Position numbers and translations under genes: made by a program. The notes under the pieces were generated by a model that was given only the letters and a program-made list of their open reading frames with translations, did no database searches and had not been told where the DNA came from. A stretch of DNA of 64,000 nt from Dastarcus helophoroides (lineage: Eukaryota > Arthropoda > Insecta > Coleoptera > Bothrideridae): NCBI GenBank assembly GCA_028583605.1, contig CM053327.1, positions 36,143,126 to 36,207,125 of the forward strand. Direction: 5' to 3'. Positions 9,685 to 20,799 of the stretch are shown here, in pieces (positions within the stretch are counted from its first letter, which is position 1; each line of letters starts with the position of its first letter).

Positions 9685-11039
9685 TTCCAAACTTCGAATC
9701 TAATAAATGTTCAAACCTATTGGTCTGTGCATTAGAATCCTTGTCTTCTGGGAAATATTTCCTAAAGAGCAACCGCTTCGCTAGGTGGCAGTGTTTCAAC
9801 TGTTGGTAGTTCAGCTACCTACGATTTACTATACACGCCTGAAGAGCGGCATGAATTTGTAGTCTAGGTTGCATTCTACTTGCATTTCTCTTAACAATAA
9901 GTTAATATGTATCTGGAATTTTTCCCTCAAATCTCATTTTGTATAAGTTTTAAGAAAGGAATCAATATTTGGAACCGGAATTAAAATGTTAAGAAAAAAA
10001 CTCAAATTTGTTTGAAAAGTGTCAACATTTTGAGAAAATAATTACAATTTCAAGAAAAAATCGAAATCTAATTCATCTCGCATTTTACTATGTCTAAAAA
10101 ATAAGTTAATACGGTATTTTCGAATTTTTACCTCAAATCTCATTTTGTATAAAAATTTTGAGTTTTTTTGAGATATTTCGACTTTCTTTAGGAAATTTTG
10201 ATTTTTTCATGCAAGTTTCCATTTTTCCTAAATATTTAATAAAAAAAATTTTTTTCGAAATCTCTATTTTTCCTACAAGTGCTGTTCTTAAAATTTCTTC
10301 TAGAAATTCCAACTTCTCCAGATTTTTCTTCATGTTCCTCTAATTTGCTTTAAAAATGTCAAGTTTTTTCACGACACTATAATAATTTAAAGTTCATTTT
10401 ATTTGGTAGTTTTGACACAAAATGTTTGGGAAAAACCCTGAAGGCTCTATAAAAATTTCAACATTTTGGGAAAAACAAAAAATTTCGACTTGTAAAGATA
10501 TATCAATTTTTTTGTTCAAATTTCGTTTTTTCTTCAAGAAATTCTGCCTTTTTTTCCTAAGAAATTTGTGTTTTTCTCTAAACACTTTATGCAAAGAATT
10601 ATTTTAGAAATTTTGACTTTTTCTGGAGATATTGTCTTTAAAATATTTTTTCTTGTAGAAATTTTGATTTCTCTCTATTTGTTTTGATAACTTCAAAGTT
10701 TTTATAACGAAATTTTAATATTTTACAGTTCATTTTATTTTGTAATTTTGCTAAGAAACTAAAAATTGTTAAGTATAGATTTAGGGAAAATAAACTTCAA
10801 ATCTGCATAAAAATAAGGAAACTTGGGGAAAAATATTGAAATTTCAAGAAAAAATGGACCTTGTAAATTTCAATCTTTTTTAAAATTTGATATTTCCCTA
10901 AAAAAATTACAACTACTGTAGGACCAAAGAAAATTCTAAATCGGAATTTCCAATTTTTCTAGAAATGTTAAATTTATTCCTGAAATTCTAAACTTCTAAT
11001 TTAAAATTCAAATTTTGATAAAAAAAATTCGAAATTATA

Positions 11040-12310
11040 GATTAAACTCAAAATTTCAAGAGAAAGAAGATCATATTGCTAGAAAATGTTGAAATTTCTT
11101 GTTCATAAACATTTTAAAAAAATAACCTTTTCGGAATTAAAGAAAAAAATTTTTTTTGAAATGAATTGTCAAAAATATTCTTTTAATTTCGTGGGAATTA
11201 TTGAAATTTTTAATAAAAAGAGTCAACATTTTTAAAAGAGTCACAAAATTTCGAAATTAAAATGAATCAAAATGTTGAAAAAAATTCATTAACAATTTAC
11301 TGCTCTAATTTAATTTTTTTCTAGTAATTTTGAAGTTCCAGGGAAATTTAAAAAATCAAATATTCCAGCTTGAAGCCAATTTTTTGAGATTAAAATTCAA
11401 AATTTTGGCAATTTATTTGTACATAAAAGGCAAGTTTTTTTTGGGAATTTGTTTCGAAACTGCACAATTTTAAAAATAGAAATTTTTGATAATAATTTTT
11501 TTAATTCGAGTTATTTCGAAATTTTACTGAACAATATATAAATTTAAAATGAAAAACATTACCACTTCTAAAAAATAAAGCCAAAGCTATTAGAAAAGTC
11601 GAATTTAAAAAAAAAAGTACAAATTTTAAAAAATATTGAAATTTTCGTAAAAAGTCAAATTTTCAAAAGAAAATAGGAATTTCGAAAAAAAATTCAATTT
11701 TTAAAATGGTTGATATTTTCAATAATTTTGGGAATGTGAATAAAAGACAAATTTTTGGAAAAATGTCGACATTTAAAATAAATTGCAGAGTTTTAAATTA
11801 AATTTTCAAAGAAGCTGAATTTTTTTGAACATTGGAGAAGACTCAAAATTATCAAAAAATTCGTAATTATCAAAAAAGCTCAAAATTTGAAAAGAAGAAG
11901 AAAAAGAAGATCATATTGCTAAAAAAAGTTGAAATTTCTTATTTATAAACATTTTAAAAAAAATAATCTCTTCGGAATTAAAGAAAAAACATTTTTTTTT
12001 AAATGAATTAACTGTCAAAAATATTCCTATAATTTCGACCTTTAAAGTGGGACTTATTAAAAGTTTTAATAAAAAGAGTCAAACACTTCTAAAAGAGTCA
12101 CAAAATTTCGAAATTAAAATGAATCAAAATGTTGAAAAAAATTCATTAAGAATTTACTGGTATAATTTAATTTTTTTCAAGTAATTTTGAAGTTCCAGGG
12201 AAACTTCAAAAATCAAATAGTCCAGCTTGAAGCCAATTTTTTGTGATTAATATTCAAAATTTTGGCAATTTATTTGTACATAAAAGGCAAGTTTTTTTTT
12301 TGGAAATCTG
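11040..12310. repeat. 840-bp tandem duplication
   Basis: gatcatattgcta recurs at about 11069 and 11909, followed in both by the same order of words (cattttaaaaaa, ggaattaaagaaaaaa, gaagttccagggaaa, ttggcaatttatttgtaca). It lies inside the element at 9067-15751. Confidence 0.7.
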
Positions 12311-12500
12311 TTTCAAAACTGTACAATTTTAAAAATAGGAATTTTTTTATTAATTTTTTAAAATTCGATTGTTATTTTGAAGTTTTTCTCGAAAAATATA
12401 AATTTAAAAAGAAAAACATTACACCTTTAAAAAATTAAAGCTAAAGTTATCAGAAAATTCGATTTTAAAAAAAAAGAGTCAAATCTTAAAAAAAAAATGT

Positions 12501-13235
12501 TTCAAAACTTTGCACAATTTTAAAAATAGTAATTTTTGATATTAATTTTTTAAATTGGAGTGTTATTTCGACATTTTTCTGAACAGAATATAAATTTAAA
12601 ATGAAAAACATTACCACTTTTAAAAAATAAAGCTAAAGTTATCAGAAAATTCGAATTTTTTTTAAAAGGGTCAAATCTTAAAAAAAATGTTTCAAAACTT
12701 TGCACAATTTTAAAAATAGAAATTTTTGATATTAATTTTTTAAATTGGAGTGTTATTTCGAAATTTTTCTGAACAGAATATAAATTTAAAATGAAAAACA
12801 TTACCACTTTTAAAAAATAAAGCTAAAGTTATCAGAAAATTCGAATTTTTTTTAAAAGGGTCAAATCTTAAAAAAATGTTTCAAAACTTTGCACAATTTT
12901 AAAAATAGAAATTTTTGATATTAATTTTTTAAATTGGAGTGTTATTTCGAAATTTTTCTGAACAGAATATAAATTTAAAATGAAAAACATTACCACTTTT
13001 AAAAAATAAAGCTAAAGTTATCAGAAAATTCGAATTTAAAAAAAAAAGTCAAATCTTAAAAAACATGTTTCAAAACTTTGCACAATTTTAAAAATAGAAA
13101 TTTTTGATATTAATTTTTTAAATTGGAGCGTTATTTCGAAATGTTTCTGAACAGAATATAAATTTAAAATGAAAAACATTACCACTTTTAAAAAATAAAG
13201 CCAAAGTTATCAGAAAAAGCGAAATTTTTATAGAA
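12501..13235. repeat. Tandem repeat, ~189-bp unit, four copies
   Basis: ttcaaaactttgcacaattt starts at about 12501, 12691, 12880 and 13069. The copies differ mainly in A-run and T-run length, so expansion is recent. The reading frame at 12550-12807 is a by-product. Confidence 0.85.
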
Positions 13236-14019
13236 AGTCAAATTTTCCAAAGAAAATAAGGATTTCGAAGAAATTTTCAATTTTGAAAACGGTCGACATT
13301 TTTCATAATTTTGGGAATGTGAATAAAAGACAAATTTTTGGAAAAATGTCGACATTTAAAATAAATTGCAGAGTTTTTAATTAAATTTTCAAAGAAGCTA
13401 AATTTTTTGAATATTGGGGAAAACTTAAAATTATCGAAAAATTCGTAATTATCAAAAAAGTTGAAAAGGTAAAATTTCGAAAAAAGTCGAAATTTTTAAT
13501 AGTTCAAGTTGAAAAAGAATCTTTTCTTTTAAGTCGAAGATTTAATTGGAAGTATTTAAAAAAATGTATATATAAAATTTTTAGAAAAGTTCAAACTTTT
13601 AAAAAAAAAGTCGAGTTTTCAAAAAGATTCGAAATTTTGAAAAAATTCGAAGTTTTGAAATGGAGTCGAAATTTTTCGAAATATTAGTGGAAAATTTCAA
13701 TAAAAGGTTTTAAGAAATATCTGACTTAAAAAAATCACAATTTTCAAATAAAGGATTGACAGTTTGTAAAAAATGTCAAAATTTTTAAAATAGTTGAAAT
13801 AAAAGTAGTTAGTTTTTAAATTTTCCAAAAATTTTAAATTCCGAAGAATGACCAAAATTTTGCAAAATTCGAACATTTTGCAAAAGGCCAGAATTTTCAA
13901 CAAAGTGGGAATTAAAATAAAAAGTCGAAAATTTCAAAAAAGTGCAGGTTTAAGTAAAGGTTAACATTTTCAATAAAGAAAGTCGTTTGTTGACAAGGCC
14001 AAAATTTTCAAAATCTTTT

Positions 14020-14985
14020 AAATTTCCAAAAGAAGTGAAAATTTTGCGAAAAAATAAATTTTCAAGAAAAAATGGTCGAAATTTTATAGTCGAAATTAAA
14101 AATATTAAAATTTGCAAAATACTTCAGCCATTTTATCGAATTGACGAACTAATTCGAAATTTTAGAAAAGTTTAAATTTTGAATAGTTGGGAAATTTGCA
14201 CTCAACTATTCAATATAAACCAAAATTTTCGAAACTGGAATATCAGATAGATCAAGGTTTTCAAAAGTCGAAATATTGAGAGATTAAAATTTTGGAAAAA
14301 GTTTAAATTTTTGGTAGTAAAATTTTGAATCAAAGTGAAAATTTTGCCAAAAGAGAAATTTTCAAGAAGAAATGGTCGAAATTTTATAGTCGAAATTAAA
14401 AATATTAAAATTTGCAAAATACTTCAGCATTTTTATCGAATTGACGAACTAATTCGAAATTTTAGAAAAGTTTAAATTTTGAATAGTTGGGAAATTTGCA
14501 CTCAACTGTTCAATATAAACCAAAATTTTCGAAACTGGAATATTGAAAACAAGAGAAAATTATCAGATATATCGAGGTTTTCAAAAGTGGAAATATTGAG
14601 AGATTAAAATTTTGGAAAAAGTTTAAATTTTTGGTAGTAAAATTTTGAATCAAAGTGAAAATTTTGCGAAAAGAGAAATTTTCAAGAAGAAATGGTCGAA
14701 ATTTTATAGTCGAAATTAAAAATATTAAAATTTGCAAAATATTTGAGAATTTTTATTGAATTTACGAACTAATTCGAAATTTTAAAAAAGTTTAAATTTT
14801 GAATAGTTGGGAATTTTGCACTCAACTGTTCAATATAAACCAACATTTTCGAAACCGGAATATTGAAAGCAAGAGAAAATTATCAGATAGATCAAGGTTT
14901 TCAAAAGTCGAAATATTGAGAGATTAAAATTTGGGAAAAAGTTTAAATTTTTGGTAGCAAAATTTTTAATCAAAGTGGAATATTT
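14020..14985. repeat. Tandem repeat, ~300-320-bp unit, three copies
   Basis: The word agttgggaa begins at about 14185, 14485 and 14805, followed by gcactcaact and caatataaacca. The second and third copies carry a ~20-bp insertion (ttgaaaacaagagaaaatta type) missing from the first. Minus-strand frames at 14202-14417 and 14510-14737 are shadows of it. Confidence 0.8.
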
Positions 14986-15752
14986 TTTTAAAAAGTTGAA
15001 ATTTTAAGTGAAAAAAATTAAAATTTTGAAAGAATGTCGAACATTTTATAAAATTTTCAAAAAAATCGAAATTTTGAAAAAATTTCGAAAATTAAGAAGT
15101 AGCGAAATTTTCAACAACAAAAATCAAAAAATAACCGAAACTTTGCATAAAAAATTCGAAATATTGAAAAATAGTTGAGATTTAAATAAAAACATTTCGA
15201 CTGGTTTTTATTATTATTAAGAATCGAAATTTTAAATAAAAAAATTAAAATTTTCCAAAAAAAATTATAAACGAGGATAAAATTTAGAAAAAAATCGAAA
15301 ATTTAAAAAGTCAAAAGTCCAGTTTTGGAAAAATTTACATTTTCAGAAAAAGTAAGAATTTTTCAATGGTAAAAATGTTAAAAAAATGTAATAATTTATT
15401 TTTAAAAATAAATTACAAAAAAACAGAAAATCGAAAAGTCTAAATATTTACGAAAATACGGAAATTTTTAAAAGAGTTTTAGCAGTTTTTTAGAAAAGTC
15501 AATACTTAAAAATAAAATAAGGTCGAAATTACAAGAAAAAATCTAAATTTTGCAATACGGTCGAAATTTGGCAAAAATCCAACCTTTCAAAAAACGCGAC
15601 ATTATTAAAAGTTTTCATTGTCAAGTTTTCAAAGAAATCTAAAATTTTTGAAAAGTAACTTTCTGAAAATGTGGAAATTCTCAGTCGAAATCTTACAAAT
15701 TTTAAAACGCTAAGCAGCACCCCCATTAGTTTTGGCTACGAGCCGCCACTGT

Positions 15753-16755
15753 CAGTGGTGGCTGGTCTTAAAGAGCGCAAGAGCGCGCGCTCCTCGTGAA
15801 ATGAGCGATCTATTCTTTTCGGTTTAATGTAAAAGACTTGGATTTATCACATTTTAAACACAAAATAATGATATATTAATTAACTAATAATACTTGTGAG
15901 TGACTTGGAATAAAGTACTCAAACGTTTGATTCCATTATATCAAATATTATAAGGAAATTTAAATAAGTTGGTGCGCGCAGAATTATGCACCTACCGTGG
16001 CTGTCGTGCGATGCCTATCAATGGCCTCCACGTTAAAGCTACCCGTGGTGCGCCGCTCCGCGCTTATGCGCTATTGCCAAATGGTGAGTACGAGTCAGAG
16101 TTTGGAGTGTGTATTCACGGTTTATGATGTTAAATGCGCAGGTGCCGGCTGATCTGATTGCGGTTGTTAATTGTGCCGCTTACAGACCTAATTGCCAATA
16201 GTACCGCTATTCACAAAGAGATAGCAGTACCCATTCTAGAGTGTAATTATTAATTTGTAAATTTGGATTTAAACAATTTTGATGAGAAGGTAATGAACAC
16301 TTTATTTCTTTAAAAGATCATAGAGCGGATTTTGTTTAAAAACAATAATTTTTTGTGTTTTTGTAGAGTTTAATTAAAATATATTTCATTTTCAAATGCA
16401 CTTTTCATGAAAAGTGATATAATTTTATTCCTATGAAAGCAAAAAATTTTAATCAAGTAACCCAGAGCCGTAACGACGTCCAACCGCGCAGAGTACTTTA
16501 AAGGGGAAATGTCGATAATGTCTTTTTGTACTCGATAAAAATAATTTAGAGATGATAACCCAAAAATATTTTGGAGGTTATAAGATGTTAATTAAATTTA
16601 ATTCGTAAAAATACTATTAAATATCACACCTTTTGTATCACTTTTGTTTCTCTTAATTATAATACCTTGCTATGGCACTGGAGTCGCCTAAACTCTCAAC
16701 TACTAATATTTTTGCATCTGCGCACCCCCTGTCAAAAAGTCACAAGCCGCCACTG
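15753..16755. mobile_element. hAT-like MITE, ~1.0 kb
   Basis: Begins CAGTGGTGGCT and ends AGCCGCCACTG, matching the ends of the two larger elements with one change, and has gcgcacccccgt-like words inside the right end. It abuts the right end of 9067-15751 with one base between. No matching 8-bp duplication is found (gccactgt against gtatatat). The interior is unlike the TTTCGAAA filler and has no transposase. Confidence 0.65.
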
Positions 16756-18590
16756 GTATATATTAAATGTCTTGAATAAAGCTTGTTATAAAATAAAACG
16801 AATGAATTCGGTTTGTACTAAATATACACTACAAAACACACACGAAATGTAGAGGTTGACAACAAGACTAACAAATTGCATTATAAGTTAATATCTAGGG
16901 GATTTACCGAAATGGAAAGTTCTAATGTAATGTACATCCACTGTAACAAAGATGTCGCTGCAATATACACATTAGCAAATAAAAGGAGCTGCCTTTACAT
17001 CTCCATATAAGAGCTATGGTTGGTATTGTCGTTATCTGCCTATGCCTTTGCCTTATGGGCCACCTACATGGGAATATTGTGATGGAGTGTGACTGTTCAC
17101 TGGAATATTACCGTATTCGTGTTAACTTTGCAATAACCTTGAATTAATTTTAAAAGTTGGTACCCTTTTTTAATGATCGAAAAGGAAAACAAAGTATTAA
17201 TAAAGCGAAATACTGTGTCTGCTGAAAAATTTATTTTATTTAGGAGTAATATTTTTTTCTGATTTTGCTAGGGTAGGTAATGCCTTTTTGCCTTCATTGT
17301 ATGCCCGCCATTGTTATACACAGAAGGTAAAAACAAGTTAATCATTATTAAGTGATATTTTTGGCTTCAAGAGTCTCCAAGAAGTCGTTGGATGATTCAT
17401 TTTTTTAGCTTGATAATCCGCAGAGCGCGATAACGAATTAAAGAAGACAGTTAAAGTGAACCATGCGGAATTATTTGTATTCCTACATTTTACAGACTTT
17501 TCAAAATGTTGACGTTTTCACAAGATTACTCATTTGACTCTGATTTTCCAAATTTCCAATATTTTTTTTGAAATTAATGTTATTTGGATGTCTACTTTTT
17601 TCGTTTTTTTAAATATGAGACAATTTTAATAAAAATAGGAAAATTTAGACAAAAATATTTCATGGAGATAGCGAATGTTTTTCATATGTACAAGACATTC
17701 GAGAAATTTAATTATACCAGAATTTATACATTCAATAAGCTTTTATCGATTGTAATATACAGAAGCTAGGATTTCAAATCCAATTTAAAATTCCTGACGA
17801 ATAAAAGTCTAGAAAGTGCTAAGTATTAAAAATAAATTCCCCCTGACGGCATATTTCTGCTCTCCCGAGTCTATTAAAAGCCAAATTACCAATCTCGCCT
17901 AATATAGTCAAACGCACAATAAAACTACTTAATGGCACTTATATTCTAGCCTCTCCTCTTCTTCGACAGCAGATTAAAAGTTGACGAAGTCGGGGAGAAG
18001 GCGACGCACGTTCCTTCTTCGCATTGGGGGGGAAAATCGATGTCGGCCACAAATTCGGTGTCAGGACTGTGTCACTAACTTCACTAAATTGATTTTAAAT
18101 TAAATTATGCCCCGACATTTTTCAGTACTTATCTGTATTCAGCATGTAGCCCACTTTCGGTTTGCATCGGGGCAGAAGTGAAATTAATGGCTTAACGCGC
18201 ACAATAAGAACACATTTTACTTTATGGAACTTTTAACTATGTTTCTCTCGCCTTGAGATATGGCCTTCCACTTCAACAGTCTCGAAACGGAATGCATTAT
18301 CTATGAATTACGTTCGATGCTTTAACACTTTCATTATTGCGGTTTAAAAGTTTACGATTCTAGCAAATTCGTATCTAAATCGGCGGGGAATTGCCAGCAC
18401 GGAAGCCGCTGTTTTTCAATTAAACCACAGTTTTTCGAATTAAGAACGCTTCCAGCGGAGACCCGACAAATTGCGTTTTGAATTGGGATGAAAAAACAGT
18501 AGGAAAAATTAAATCGACAGTTCTTTGTATAATCGCAGTCAACCTAGATACACTACGATTAATTACTTTTTGTAAATTAACTTGTTTTCA
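16756..18590. other. Intron sequence without recognised genes
   Basis: Mixed-composition intron DNA. A single phrase at about 17362-17410 (ggcttcaagagtctccaag, then ttggatgattcattttttt) resembles one monomer of the 150-bp satellite at 54.9-56.9 kb. Nothing coding is recognised. Confidence 0.45.
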
Positions 18591-18599
18591 TTTGAAAGT

Positions 18600-19915
18600 T
18601 CATATATGGATGACTCTGTCATTTGATATCCAGTTTTCTCGCTGACAGGTCGTCGTTGGTGAGGCTAGGATTGTGTCATTGGATATCTCAAAGGCTTTCG
18701 ACAGAGTCTGGCACCGATCTCTTCTCGCCAAATTAACATCTTATGGTTTTCCTTATGGACTCTGTCATTTGATATTCAATTTTCTCGCTGACAGATCTCT
18801 TCAGGTCGTCGTCGATGGCATCTCATCCGAGAGATTTGCGATTAATGAAGGGGTACCTCAGGGGTCTGTCCTGTCTCCTACTCTGTTTTTGTTTCACATA
18901 AACGATCTCTTAGCTTCAACTTACAATCCGATGTGGAGGTAGGATGATAGTAGTCCTGGTATCATTCTTTTTTTTTTTTTCTATGACAAACCTGTCGCTG
19001 CTTCAGATGGAGGGAATAGCAGATATTGATAATTAATTGGGATCTCGTAACCGTTCTCGAATGGAGCAACAAAAATCTGGTAGAACTTCAACACCTCAGA
19101 AACTCAGGCCGCGGTTTTCTCTAAAAAAACATCAAGTGATAGTACAACAAAGATACTCATGGGCAGTAAAATCCTTCTAATGGGATCTAATCAGTCTATT
19201 CTAGGAGTAAATGTGAACATCAACTTTTCTTGGGACGATCATGTGCGCGCCATTGCCAAGTCCGCTTCTCAGAAGCTAGGCTTTCTTTTTAGGGCTAAAA
19301 ATTACTTTACATTCTGATCAACTGCTCACTCTATACAAAGCTCGAGTTAGGCCAACACTGTTCTCATGTTTGGAGTTCAGCCCCAAAGGCACATTTAGGC
19401 TCTTCTGGATTCAATTCAAGGAAGCACAATTCGCTTAATTGACTGATAAGAGTTTGGAGTTTCGCTCTAAAATACACTTTGGCTCTTTAAGACTCAATTG
19501 AAAGAAGAGCTATTCGCCTAATTGATGACGGGAGTTAAATCGATTCTCTGGAGCACAGGCGAATGATTGGTGACTTATCTATTTTCTACAAATACTTTCA
19601 TAGGGAGATTGCTCGCAGGAACTAATAGGATTGATCACTTCCAAAGTTAAGATTTTTAAGGCATAGAAGACAGTCAGAGGCAGCAACTTCCTGTATGGTC
19701 CAGCTTGACACAGTGAGGACTTGTCTATGGTCTCTCTCTTTTCTATAGAACTTCCAAGCTATGGAATTCGTTACCGAACGGAATATTCCCAAAAAAATTA
19801 CAAATTATTCTTGTTTAAGAAGGCGGTTTATCGCCATCTATCCTTGTTTCTGCATTTTACACGTAGTGGTCTGAAAGGGGTTGCACTTTGCAAGTAGATT
19901 GAAATTAAAAAAATT
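18600..19915 (+). pseudogene. Non-LTR retrotransposon (LINE family A), reverse transcriptase remnant
   Basis: The frame at 18673-18942 encodes the reverse-transcriptase palm: motif A SLDISKAFDRVWH, then GVPQGSVLSPTLF and INDLL. A stop codon follows directly, and the next codons read DDS, so the catalytic aspartate pair is present but cut off. Downstream frames are broken but keep C-terminal strings (IGDLSIF-like, RTSKLWNS-like) shared with the copies at 24064-24600 and 43108-43310. The 3' end is A-rich near 19900. The 5' side includes a rearranged duplicate of the ctcgctgacag segment at about 18600-18655. The protein would have copied element RNA into DNA. The family resembles Jockey/CR1-type insect LINEs; the clade is not assigned. 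Confidence 0.88.
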
Positions 19916-19929
19916 CTTCTTCTTAGCTT

Positions 19930-20265
19930 TGGTAGAATCTGTATATCTTGAAGAGGAATTGAGGAAACTTACTATCAAAGGGAAACTTTGAAGAACCCCC
20001 AAATCTTAGAAAAAAGTCGTGAAAGAACGTACAAAATTAAACGCTAATTATTGGTGTGTTTTGAAGAGGAATTGAGAAAACTTACTATAGAAGGGAAACT
20101 TTGAAGAACCCCCAAATCCATAAAAAATCCTGGAAGAACGTGCAAAATTAAACGGTATTTATTGGTATGTTTTGAAGAGGAATTGAGGAAACTTACTACA
20201 GAAGGGAAACTTTGAAGAACCCCCAAATCCTAAAAACATCGTGGAAGAACGTGCAAAATTAAACG
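19930..20265. repeat. Tandem repeat, ~110-bp unit, three copies
   Basis: gaagaggaattgaggaaact begins near 19951, 20060 and 20173, each followed by gggaaactttgaagaaccc. Decayed variants continue to about 21740 (gagaaatctcaag, ctaaagagagat). A LINE fragment is embedded at 20556-20798. Confidence 0.75.
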
Positions 20266-20555
20266 GTAATGATTGGCAATTTAAGAAAGTTTTCAAAGAA
20301 ACTTAATCCTAAAGAGGAAACGGCAAATTCTGCAGATATTCAAGGGAAGGTAGAAAGCATTCATTATTTAATAAAAATCTCGAAAAACAACAAAATCCTG
20401 GAGAGCAATTTGGAAGTGTCAGTAACTTTTGGGCAGTATTTGGTAGGGATTAATTTCTGGATAAATCAGCATATACTAAGACAAAATTAGGAGCAACCTA
20501 TTATTAAGGAGAAATCTTAAAGAATTTATGAACCATAAGTCTCGTAGGGATATGG

Positions 20556-20798
20556 ACAGGTCACTGTCGATTAAACAAACACCTCCACAGAATGAGAATT
20601 ATAAACGACCCGAGCTGCAGAGGGTGTTTAGAAGAAGATGAGAGTGTCGAGCACGTGATGTGTCACTGCCCGGCACTAGCATCAATCAGAGGATCCACGC
20701 TGGGGGACTTCTGGCCTAGTGTGGCCAGTTTGAGAAGGGCGCATCCAAGGGACGTTCTTCAGTTTCTCAACAAGGTTGCGTGGCTGAATGAATGACCA
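20556..20798 (+). pseudogene. LINE family B C-terminal fragment with RNase H-end Cys/His motif
   Basis: One open frame reads TGHCRLNKHLHRM, then CRGCLEEDESVEHV and CHCPALASIRG, ending WLNE. The arrangement C-x2-C-x8-H-x4-C with a CP follow-up is typical of the C-terminus after the RNase H domain of insect Jockey, I and R1-type LINEs. No reverse transcriptase is attached, so it is an isolated 3' fragment. It may belong to the same family as the fragment at 62836-64000, which covers a different part of the protein. Confidence 0.8.
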
Positions 20799-20799
20799 A

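Larger units (their letters stand above)
9446..9883 (+). mobile_element. Foldback family 2, copy 2, with two hammerhead motifs
   Basis: About 440 bp; the same left arm, inverted arm and unique tail as copy 1, but with a shorter centre. The flanks atttctctaaaat (9433-9445) and atttctcttaaca (9884-9896) form an imperfect ~12-bp duplication. A tandem sister of the host DNA at about 10080-10115 retains the uninterrupted sequence (cattttactatgtct then ataagttaata), confirming insertion. Confidence 0.8.
9067..15751. mobile_element. hAT-like DNA transposon, non-autonomous, 6.7 kb
   Basis: Starts CAGTGGCGGCT at 9067 and ends AGCCGCCACTG at 15751, the same 11-bp inverted ends and the same subterminal gcagc-rich motif (gcagcaccccca on the right) as the element at 790-6546. 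An 8-bp duplication is not found: the left flank is gttttgac, and the right flank runs straight into another hAT-like end after one base. The interior switches from T-rich to A-rich on the plus strand at about 10.76 kb and consists of nested tandem duplications. No transposase is recognisable. Confidence 0.75.

Noticed and set aside
16667..16852. A small plus-strand frame at the right end of the 1-kb hAT-like element
   Set aside because: It crosses the element boundary at 16755 and has no domain; a chance frame.
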